64,000 nucleotides of DNA from an uncultured Muribaculaceae bacterium (lineage in GTDB: Bacteria > Bacteroidota > Bacteroidia > Bacteroidales > Muribaculaceae), in contig CAJUKX010000001.1 of NCBI GenBank assembly GCA_910586975.1, positions 52,666-116,665 of the forward strand. Reading direction: 5' to 3'. Positions 48,521 to 55,708 of this stretch are shown in pieces. Every line of letters starts with the position of its first letter. Position 1 is the first letter of the stretch. The position numbers and the translations under genes are program-made. Under the pieces are notes generated by a model that was given only the letters and a program-made list of their open reading frames with translations, was not told the DNA's origin and did no database searches.

Positions 48521-49501
48521 TCAGACCCCGGGGCTCTTGCGGAATATGCGCGTGGCCACTATGCCCCACTCGCGGAAGGTGAGTATGGCGGGGGTGATGA
48601 CGGGGATGAAGCGCAGCTTGCGGTGGGGCACGAACACGCGCAGGGCTCCCTGATGGCAGCGTATGTCGAGCTCGGAGGGAAATTCGGTGGGCTCGCCGTC
48701 GATATGTGTTATGGTGGGTTGCTTGCGGCGCACGGTGAGGCGGCGGGTGCGGAAAGTGCGTATCTTGCCGTGATTGCCTATTGAGCCGGTGAGCATCTCC
48801 ACGCCGCTCCACACGTTCTCTATGATGTTGCCGTCGTGCACTATGGTAACGTCAAGCAGGCCGTCGCGTATGGACGCGGCCGGGGCTATGAAAGCGTTGT
48901 TGCCATACTGCGAGGCGTTGCATACCGACACCAGAAAGGCGCGGTCGGTGATCACGCGGTCGCCGGCCACTATCTCGTAGGTATTGGGATGATACTTTAT
49001 AAACTCGTCTATGGCACTGCTTATGTAGGAGTTGAGCCCGCGGCGGTGCTTCATGGAGAAGCGATGGCTCACGGCGGCGTCGAATCCCATGCCGAAGGTG
49101 CAGAAGAACGGCTGGCCGTTGACGGTACCGTAGTCGCAATTGACTATATGGTTCTCGGCAATCACGTCGAGCGAGCGCTCCACATCTACGGGTATGCCTA
49201 TGTGGCGGGCCAGGCCGTTGCCCGAGCCGGCGGGCAGTATGCCCAGGGCTGTGGGGGTGTGGATAAGGCCGGCGGCCACCTCGTTCACGGTGCCGTCGCC
49301 ACCGCATGCCAGCACACCGTAGGCTCCGGCGGCTGCGGCCTCGCGGGCTATACGGGTGGCATCGCCCGGGCCGGTGGTGTACACCACATCCACTTCATAG
49401 CCCAGCCGCCCGAGGTGGAGAGGCAGCCAGCGGTCGAGCCCTTTCTTGGACAGCGTACCGGATTTTGGATTTATAATGAGTGTGAGACGGCGCGTTTCCA
49501 T
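48521..49501 (-). CDS. Diacylglycerol kinase-family lipid kinase
   Basis: Protein of 326 residues of the YegS/DgkB type, which phosphorylate diacylglycerol or related lipids. Motifs: LTLIINPKSGT at the start, VLACGGDGTVNEVAAGL (nucleotide-binding GGDGT, about 84-88), ILPAGSGNGLARHIGIP, CDYGTVNGQPFFCTFGMGFD, and ITHIDGEPTEFPSELDI near the end. No signal peptide; probably cytoplasmic and membrane-associated. It is divergent from parE, with back-to-back promoters, and its stop lies 32 bp before the TPR regulator start. Confidence 0.88.
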   Translation of the reverse strand: METRRLTLIINPKSGTLSKKGLDRWLPLHLGRLGYEVDVVYTTGPGDATRIAREAAAAGAYGVLACGGDGTVNEVAAGLIHTPTALGILPAGSGNGLARHIGIPVDVERSLDVIAENHIVNCDYGTVNGQPFFCTFGMGFDAAVSHRFSMKHRRGLNSYISSAIDEFIKYHPNTYEIVAGDRVITDRAFLVSVCNASQYGNNAFIAPAASIRDGLLDVTIVHDGNIIENVWSGVEMLTGSIGNHGKIRTFRTRRLTVRRKQPTITHIDGEPTEFPSELDIRCHQGALRVFVPHRKLRFIPVITPAILTFREWGIVATRIFRKSPGV

Positions 49502-49520
49502 TTGTCGTGTTTTCGGAGTG

Positions 49521-49551
49521 CAAAATTACTAAATATTTTTTATTTTGCAAA
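49521..49551 (-). promoter_or_regulatory. Promoter of the lipid kinase gene
   Basis: On the minus strand TTTG (49548-49551), 19 bp, then TAATTTTG (49521-49528). Its -33 box abuts that of parE, together making TTTGCAAA. Confidence 0.65.
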
Positions 49552-49575
49552 AACGCGGATTTTTTCGTAACTTTG
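49544..49575 (+). promoter_or_regulatory. Promoter of the parE operon
   Basis: TTTG (49544-49547), 20 bp, then TAACTTTG (49568-49575). Predicted start near 49581, leader about 18 nt before the ATG at 49599. Confidence 0.75.
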
Positions 49576-49598
49576 CGTAAATACACTCACTCACAGCA

Positions 49599-51536
49599 AT
49601 GAACGAAGAACTCGATTTTGAGCCGGATGACATCTCCGCTCCTGCCGATTTGATATACACCGAAGACGAAATCCGCACCCTCGACTGGAAAGAGCATATA
49701 CGCCGCCGCCCGGGCATGTACATAGGCAAGCTGGGCAACGGCGAGGATAATGACGACGGTATATACGTGCTGCTCAAGGAGGTGCTCGACAATGCCGTGG
49801 ACGAATACATGATGGGATTCGGTCGCCAGATAACCGTTGACATCATCGGCGCCCGCGAGGTGGCCGTGCGCGACTACGGCCGCGGTGTGCCTCTGGGCAA
49901 GCTGATCGACGTGGCCTCGAAAATGAATACCGGCGGCAAGTACGACTCAAAGGCTTTCAAGAAGAGCGTGGGTCTGAACGGCGTGGGTATCAAGGCCGTG
50001 AATGCTCTGTCGACCGAGTTTGAAATACGCTCGGTGCGCGACGGCATGGGCAAGACCGCACGATTTGCAATGGGCGAGCTGATTGAGGAAACCGACATTA
50101 TGCCCACCGACGAGCCCAACGGCACCTTTGTGCGCTTTGTGCCCGACGACTCAATATTCCGCAACTACGCCTTCCGCGACGACCACGTGGAAACCCTGAT
50201 TAAGAATTACACGTTCCTCAACACGGGTCTGGCCATAGTGTTCAACGGCAAGAAGTTCATATCGCGCCACGGCCTGCTCGACCTGCTCTCGCAGGTGATG
50301 TCGCACGACCCGCTCTACCCCATCATCCACCTCAAGGGCGACGACATAGAGGTGGCCATAACCCACGCCAACCAGTATGGCGAGGAGTACTACTCGTTTG
50401 TCAACGGCCAGCACACCACTCAGGGCGGCACTCACCTCACCGCCTTCAAGGAGTCGGTGTCGCGCACCCTCAAGGACTACTTCGGCCGTAACTTCGAGTA
50501 TTCCGACATACGCAACGGCATGGTGGCCGCTGTGGCCATCAAGGTCGAAGAGCCGGTATTTGAGTCGCAGACCAAGACCCGCCTGGGTTCGCGCGACGTG
50601 GGTCCCGACGGCCCCACGGTAGCCAAATTCATAGGCGATTTCATCAAGAAAGAGCTCGACGACTATCTGCACCGCAACCTGGAGGTGGCCGAGGTGATTC
50701 TGAAAAAGGTGCAGGAAAGCGAACGCGACCGCAAGGCTATGGCCGGTATAACCAAAATAGCCCGCGAAAAGGCAAAAAAAGTGAGCCTGCACAACCGCAA
50801 ACTCATCGACTGCAACATACACCTCAACGACTCGCGCGGCGTGGAGGAGAAGAAGCTGGCTTCGTCAATCTTCCTCACCGAGGGCGACTCGGCCGGCGGC
50901 TCGATAACCAAGGTGCGCGACGCCGACACCCAGGCCGTGTTTATGCTGCGAGGCAAGCCACTCAACACCTACGGCGCCACCCAGCGTGTGCTGTATGAGA
51001 ACGAGGAATTCAACCTGCTGCAGGCCGCGCTCAACCTTGAGGACGGCATCGACGGCCTCAGGTACAACAACGTGATAATAGCCACCGATGCCGACGTCGA
51101 CGGTATGCACATACGCTTGCTGCTCATAACCTTCTTCCTGCAATATTTCCCCGACCTTATCAAGAAGGGCCATGTGTATGTGTTGCAGACTCCGCTGTTC
51201 CGTGTGCGCAACAAGCTCACATCCAAGCGAGTGAAAAGCAAGAAAAACGGGCCCGACGACGACACCATATACTGCTACAGCGACGAGGAACGCATAGCCG
51301 CCATTAACAAGATGGGCGCAAATGCCGAAATCACCCGATTCAAAGGTCTGGGCGAAATATCGCCCGACGAGTTCCGCGGATTCATAGGTCCCGACATACG
51401 CCTTGACCGCGTGACACTGCGCAAGGAGGACGGTGTGGACGAGCTGCTCGAATTCTATATGGGCAAGAATACGCCCGAACGTCAGAACTTTATCATTGAC
51501 AATCTTGTAATAGAAGATGACTCACAGATTTCCTGA
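49599..51536 (+). CDS. parE: DNA topoisomerase IV subunit B
   Basis: ATPase subunit of 645 residues. GHKL ATPase motifs: HIRRRPGMYIGKLG, VLLKEVLDNAVDEY, VRDYGRGVPLGKLIDVASKM, GLNGVGIKAVNALS. TOPRIM motifs: LTEGDSAGGSITKVRD, RGKPLNTYGA, ATDADVDGMHIRLLLITFF, and FKGLGEISPDEFRGF. It is nearer to ParE than GyrB because it lacks the GyrB-specific insert and is Bacteroidetes ParE length. It works with ParC (not in the window) to separate daughter chromosomes. Its last 20 nt overlap coaD. Confidence 0.88.
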   Translation: MNEELDFEPDDISAPADLIYTEDEIRTLDWKEHIRRRPGMYIGKLGNGEDNDDGIYVLLKEVLDNAVDEYMMGFGRQITVDIIGAREVAVRDYGRGVPLGKLIDVASKMNTGGKYDSKAFKKSVGLNGVGIKAVNALSTEFEIRSVRDGMGKTARFAMGELIEETDIMPTDEPNGTFVRFVPDDSIFRNYAFRDDHVETLIKNYTFLNTGLAIVFNGKKFISRHGLLDLLSQVMSHDPLYPIIHLKGDDIEVAITHANQYGEEYYSFVNGQHTTQGGTHLTAFKESVSRTLKDYFGRNFEYSDIRNGMVAAVAIKVEEPVFESQTKTRLGSRDVGPDGPTVAKFIGDFIKKELDDYLHRNLEVAEVILKKVQESERDRKAMAGITKIAREKAKKVSLHNRKLIDCNIHLNDSRGVEEKKLASSIFLTEGDSAGGSITKVRDADTQAVFMLRGKPLNTYGATQRVLYENEEFNLLQAALNLEDGIDGLRYNNVIIATDADVDGMHIRLLLITFFLQYFPDLIKKGHVYVLQTPLFRVRNKLTSKRVKSKKNGPDDDTIYCYSDEERIAAINKMGANAEITRFKGLGEISPDEFRGFIGPDIRLDRVTLRKEDGVDELLEFYMGKNTPERQNFIIDNLVIEDDSQIS

Positions 51537-52002
51537 CCCCAACCGGGTAGCGCTGTATGCCGGCACGTTCGACCCCTTCACCATAGGGCATGCCTCGGTG
51601 GTGGAGCGCGCCCTGCCCCTGTTTGACACCATCATCATAGCCTTGGGCGTGAATCCGCACAAAGTGCCCTGGCAGCCGGTGGAGCAGCGTGTGGCCGATA
51701 TAGAGGCCGTGTATGCCTCGCTGCCGCCGGGGCGTGTACGGGTGATCACCTACAGCGATGTGCTCACCGTAGACCTGGCCCGGCAACTGGGTGCGGGATG
51801 GCTGCTGCGCGGTGTGCGCTCGGCCAAGGACTTTGAGTATGAGCGCGACCTGGCCGATATCAACCGCCGTCTGGCCGGATTGGAGACTCTGTTGCTGTAC
51901 TCGCTGCCTGAAATGGCTGCAATATCGTCGTCGATGGTGCGCGAACTGCACAGCTACGGCCACGACATATCGGCTTTCCTGCCCCGAAAATTTACTGAAT
52001 AA
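51517..52002 (+). CDS. coaD: Phosphopantetheine adenylyltransferase
   Basis: Protein of 161 residues for the fourth step of coenzyme A synthesis (ATP + 4'-phosphopantetheine to dephospho-CoA). Motifs: ALYAGTFDPFTIGHASVVER (nucleotide-binding TxGH), LLRGVRSAKDFEYERDLADI, and ISSSMVRELHSYGHDISAFL. It overlaps parE by 20 nt in another frame, so the two are coupled. Confidence 0.95.
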   Translation: MTHRFPDPNRVALYAGTFDPFTIGHASVVERALPLFDTIIIALGVNPHKVPWQPVEQRVADIEAVYASLPPGRVRVITYSDVLTVDLARQLGAGWLLRGVRSAKDFEYERDLADINRRLAGLETLLLYSLPEMAAISSSMVRELHSYGHDISAFLPRKFTE

Positions 52003-52031
52003 CCAATGACTACATATTCATAATTCATAAG

Positions 52032-53654
52032 ATGAAGAAATTAATCTATGTGATCCTGCTCGCGGTCGGCATACTTGTCGGCGCGGTCTCAACCATGGCG
52101 CTTCGCTCGCCGGCTACCGAACAAATGCCGCCCAACCAGAAGCTGGCCATCGCCACTCAAATTATCGAAAACTACTATGTAGAGGACGTCAACAGCGATA
52201 CGATGATTCAAGAAGCCATCATCGCAATGCTCAAGACCCTCGACCCCCACTCGGCCTACTCTACACCGGCCGAAACTCAGGAACTCAACCAGCCGCTCGA
52301 AGGCAAATTCAGCGGCATTGGCATACAGTTCAACATGCTCGAAGACACCGTGTATGTCATTCAGACCACTCCCGGCGGCCCTTCTGAGAAGATGGGCATA
52401 CGCCCCGGCGACCGCATAATCTCGGCCAACGACACCGTGATTGCCGGCAAAAAGATGATAAATTCCGACATCATCAAGGTGCTGCGCGGCCCCAAAGGCT
52501 CGGTGGTAAACGTAAAGGTGAAACGCGCCGATGAGCCCGAGCTGATTACTTTCCGCCTTGTGCGCGACGACATACCCATGTACAGCGTCGACGCCGCGTA
52601 TATGGTAGACGACTCCACGGCCTATATCTCAGTGACACGCTTTGCCGAGTCTACAGCCGCCGAGGTGCGCCAGGCAGCCGACTCGCTCGCCCGCCACGGC
52701 ATGCGCAACCTTGTGCTCGACCTGTCGAGCAACGGCGGCGGATACCTCGGCTCGGCCTACGAACTGGCATCGGAGTTCCTGCAGAAAGGCGACCCCGTGG
52801 TGTTTACCAAGGGTCTGCACACACGCCCCACATACTTCAACGTGGAGCGTACCGGCTCTATCCCCGTTGACCGCCTTGTAGTGATGGTCGACCAATACTC
52901 GGCCTCGGCTGCCGAAATCCTGTCGGGTGCCATTCAGGAGAACGACCGCGGACTCATCGTGGGCCGCCGCACCTTCGGCAAAGGCCTGGTACAACGTCCG
53001 TTCCCCTTCCCCGACGGCTCTATGATACGCCTTACAGTGTCGCGCTACTATACCCCCTCGGGCCGCTGCATACAGAAACCCTACGCCAAGGGCAAAGGCG
53101 AAGAATACCTGCTCGACATGCTCAACCGCTACAATTCGGGTGAGCTGTGGCACGAGGATTCAATCCACCTCGACAAGTCGCAGGCATACTACACCCTCAA
53201 GAACAAGCGCACCGTGTATGGTGGCGGCGGCATAATGCCCGACCTCTTCGTGCCGGTTGACACCTCGCGCTACACCCCCTACTACCGCGACCTGGTGGCC
53301 AAGGGTGCTATAATGAAGTATGTGGTGAACTACATCGAGAACAACCGCGAATCGCTGCTCAAGAAGTACCCCACCGAAGAAGCGTTTGCCAAGAATTTCG
53401 TACCCGGCCAGGCCAACATCGACGGCATCATCGAACAGGGCACCGCAGCCGGCGTACCATTCAATCAGGAGCAATGGAATACCTCAAAGGACATACTGCT
53501 GGCCATATTCAAGGGCCTTATGACACGCGACCTCTACGAGAACGGCATATATGTACGCTCAACCAACCCGCTGAGCAACGACTTCAACGAAGCCGTAAGA
53601 CTCATCAACGATCCCAAGCGATACTACCGCCTGCTCGAAGGAGTAAAAAAGTAA
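52032..53654 (+). CDS. ctpA: C-terminal processing protease, S41 family
   Basis: Protein of 540 residues with an N-terminal membrane anchor or signal (MKKLIYVILLAVGILVGAVS). A PDZ domain (about 85-170: GIGIQFNMLEDTVYVIQTTP, EKMGIRPGDRIISANDTV) precedes the S41 core (about 190-400) with LVLDLSSNGGGYLGSA, VDQYSASAAEILSGA (catalytic Ser within residues 290-292) and RRTFGKGLVQRPFPF (catalytic Lys). These Ser/Lys periplasmic proteases trim or degrade envelope proteins from the C-terminus. It lies 29 bp after coaD, probably the third gene of the operon. Terminator follows. Confidence 0.92.
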   Translation: MKKLIYVILLAVGILVGAVSTMALRSPATEQMPPNQKLAIATQIIENYYVEDVNSDTMIQEAIIAMLKTLDPHSAYSTPAETQELNQPLEGKFSGIGIQFNMLEDTVYVIQTTPGGPSEKMGIRPGDRIISANDTVIAGKKMINSDIIKVLRGPKGSVVNVKVKRADEPELITFRLVRDDIPMYSVDAAYMVDDSTAYISVTRFAESTAAEVRQAADSLARHGMRNLVLDLSSNGGGYLGSAYELASEFLQKGDPVVFTKGLHTRPTYFNVERTGSIPVDRLVVMVDQYSASAAEILSGAIQENDRGLIVGRRTFGKGLVQRPFPFPDGSMIRLTVSRYYTPSGRCIQKPYAKGKGEEYLLDMLNRYNSGELWHEDSIHLDKSQAYYTLKNKRTVYGGGGIMPDLFVPVDTSRYTPYYRDLVAKGAIMKYVVNYIENNRESLLKKYPTEEAFAKNFVPGQANIDGIIEQGTAAGVPFNQEQWNTSKDILLAIFKGLMTRDLYENGIYVRSTNPLSNDFNEAVRLINDPKRYYRLLEGVKK

Positions 53655-53682
53655 AGACACTTTGAATTTATCAAAACCACCT

Positions 53683-53717
53683 AAGGGGGTGGATGCCGCG
53701 GTTGGCATCCGCCCCTT
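53683..53717 (+). terminator. Terminator after ctpA
   Basis: AAGGGGGTGGATGCC pairs with GGCATCCGCCCCTT (G-U and one slip) over a 6-nt loop, then TTCTGTTT. It starts 29 bp after the ctpA stop. It shares a GGATGCC...GGCATCC core with unit a of the repeat mosaics. Confidence 0.65.
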
Positions 53718-53851
53718 TCTGTTTGGCATTTTAAGGCCACTCTAAGCGCGAAACACAGCCAAGAGTATAAAGTACCAAGCCACACACCAAAGCGCAGCCC
53801 ACAAAACCCCGCAACCCATAATTCCCAATCACTGCAAACCCCAGGTTTACT

Positions 53852-53902
53852 TCCCAAAATTCCCACACCTCCCAATCCTCCCACACCTCCCAAAATCTCC
53901 CA
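53852..53902. repeat. C-rich imperfect tandem repeat
   Basis: CCCACACCTCCCAA occurs at 53862-53875 and 53880-53893 with related flanks, an 18-bp period. It lies in the non-coding gap 53655-53959 between convergent genes. A Gly-rich frame on the minus strand here is an artefact of base composition. Confidence 0.5.
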
Positions 53903-53906
53903 CAAA

Positions 53907-53937
53907 AAAAGCCAACCCCGCAATGGAATTGGCTTTT
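53907..53937 (-). terminator. Terminator of the susCD operon
   Basis: AAAAGCCAA and TTGGCTTTT form a 9-bp stem with 13-nt loop, followed by T's on the minus strand, 23 bp after the susD stop. It can work in both directions. Confidence 0.65.
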
Positions 53938-53959
53938 GATATTGATGAATGGCGGTTGA

Positions 53960-55687
53960 TTACCAGCCGGGGTTCTGTTCGAGTTTGGGGTTCTTCTGGA
54001 TTTCGCTCTGAGGCAGGGGATAGAGATACATCTTGTCGTCCCAGAGGCGGTTGTTGATGACCTTAACTTCGTAGTGGAGCTTGCCATCGGCATCCTTGGT
54101 GATTTCCATACCCTTGATCTGCTTGAAGTACTTGTCGGCTTCTTTCCAACGACGTACATCCCAGAAACGGTGGCCTTCGAAAGCGAGTTCGACCATACGT
54201 TCCTTCTGGTAGCGTTCCCAGCTGATGGGGTTCTTGGCTTCGTCGAATACACCAACTTTAGCACGGCTGCGGATCATGTTCACAGCTTCGAGAGCGCTCA
54301 TATTACCACCGTTGGGCACAGCTGTCCATGAACCGGTGAGCTGGTAAGCGATTTCGGCGTAGTTGAGGTAAACTTCACCCATACGGAAGGTAACCCAAGC
54401 GTGCTTTGATTCCTTCACACGACCGCTGGTGGCCAGTGAGATGGCTCCGTTGCAGAGCTTGCGCAGGTAGTAGCCGGTAGTGGTGGCACCCGAGATGGGC
54501 TGACCGTTGGCACCGCCTACGAAGGTTTCGAGGATGTTAGCCTTGTCATATTCAGGCCAGTTGGCACCGTTGCAAGCAACAGTAACTTCCAAACGGGGGT
54601 CACGGTTCTTGTAAGGATTCTGAGGATCGTAGCCCGATGCAGGATCATCAATTGACAGACCGTTCTTCATGTCGTATGCGTCCACGAGGTTCTGGGTGGG
54701 GCAGTTACCACCGGTACCGCCTTCGAAACCTACAGGATAGTTGTAGACTTCAACAAGGTTGTCGCCTGTGGCGTTCTTGTAGTAACGACGTGTGAAGAGC
54801 ATTTCGCGTACGATGGTCGACTTGGAGAAGTTTTCGCTTGACCAGAGGTCTTCGTACTTGGTGTGAAGTCTCTTCTTGCGGGCATCGGCAGCATCAAGCA
54901 GTTCCTGTGTGTACTTCAGAGCGTCCTGATAACGGGTCTTGTCGCCTGAGGGGTTAAACAGGGGGCTTGCATAGTAGAGAGCTGCACGTGAGCGCAGAGC
55001 CAGAACGGCGAGGTTGTCGGCACGGCCGGTTTCAGCTTCACCGATGGTGTAGTCACCGAGGTCTGAATAGTTCTGGATGATTGAGTCCTTGATGGCTGTA
55101 CATTCGTCGATGATGAATTCAAACACTTCATCCGAGGTGTTGCGGGTGAGCTGGTTGGTTTCATCAGCTGAGAGCAGCTCTGTAACCAGGGGCACACCGC
55201 CATACTGCTTCACGAGGTTGAAGTAGTAGTATGCACGCAGGAAACGAACTTCGAAGGGATAGTTCTTGTAGCGGTGCATCTGAGCCTGATAGTCGGCGTT
55301 GAGCTTGAGTTCGTCGAATTCGAGGCCCTGGAATTCGTGCAGGAAGTTGTTTGCTGTACGGATAGCGGTGTACATCGAGTTCCACTCGCTGTTCTTTGCG
55401 TTAGAAGGACCCCAGGCACCGTTGTAGAAGTCGTCGATGCCGTTACCGAGCTTGCTGTACTGCGATTCGTCGGAAGCAGAGCCGCGGAATGCGCCGCTGC
55501 TGTAGTTACCGAAGTCGTAGTCTACAGCGTTGTAGAGGTCGGTCATGAAGCCGCCTACGTTACCGAAGTTAAGACCGATGTAGTCTTTATCGTAGATGGC
55601 ATATTCATTGTAGTCCATTTTATCCTCGCATGAGGTAAGAGCCATGGCTCCTAACAGCAGGGGGAGAAAAAGTCTTGAGGTTTTCAT
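53960..55687 (-). CDS. SusD/RagB-family glycan-binding lipoprotein (second pair)
   Basis: Surface lipoprotein of 575 residues (signal MKTSRLFLPLLLGAMALTSC, Cys20). SusD features: the N-terminal helical/TPR part (NDFYNGAW-like GIDDFYNGAWGP, MYTAIRTANNFLHEF), RFLRAYYYFNLVKQYGGVPL, and the C-terminal RWKEADKYF and LYPLPQSEIQKNPKLEQNPG. It caps the SusC barrel and captures glycan. It is last of the four-gene operon, 21 bp after its SusC. Confidence 0.93.
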   Translation of the reverse strand: MKTSRLFLPLLLGAMALTSCEDKMDYNEYAIYDKDYIGLNFGNVGGFMTDLYNAVDYDFGNYSSGAFRGSASDESQYSKLGNGIDDFYNGAWGPSNAKNSEWNSMYTAIRTANNFLHEFQGLEFDELKLNADYQAQMHRYKNYPFEVRFLRAYYYFNLVKQYGGVPLVTELLSADETNQLTRNTSDEVFEFIIDECTAIKDSIIQNYSDLGDYTIGEAETGRADNLAVLALRSRAALYYASPLFNPSGDKTRYQDALKYTQELLDAADARKKRLHTKYEDLWSSENFSKSTIVREMLFTRRYYKNATGDNLVEVYNYPVGFEGGTGGNCPTQNLVDAYDMKNGLSIDDPASGYDPQNPYKNRDPRLEVTVACNGANWPEYDKANILETFVGGANGQPISGATTTGYYLRKLCNGAISLATSGRVKESKHAWVTFRMGEVYLNYAEIAYQLTGSWTAVPNGGNMSALEAVNMIRSRAKVGVFDEAKNPISWERYQKERMVELAFEGHRFWDVRRWKEADKYFKQIKGMEITKDADGKLHYEVKVINNRLWDDKMYLYPLPQSEIQKNPKLEQNPGW

Positions 55688-55708
55688 ATTTCTGAAAGAG
55701 GTTTAAGG

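Noticed and set aside
53681..53923. 80-codon Gly/Trp-rich frame on the minus strand
   Set aside because: Its composition comes from the C-rich tandem repeat; it overlaps two terminators.
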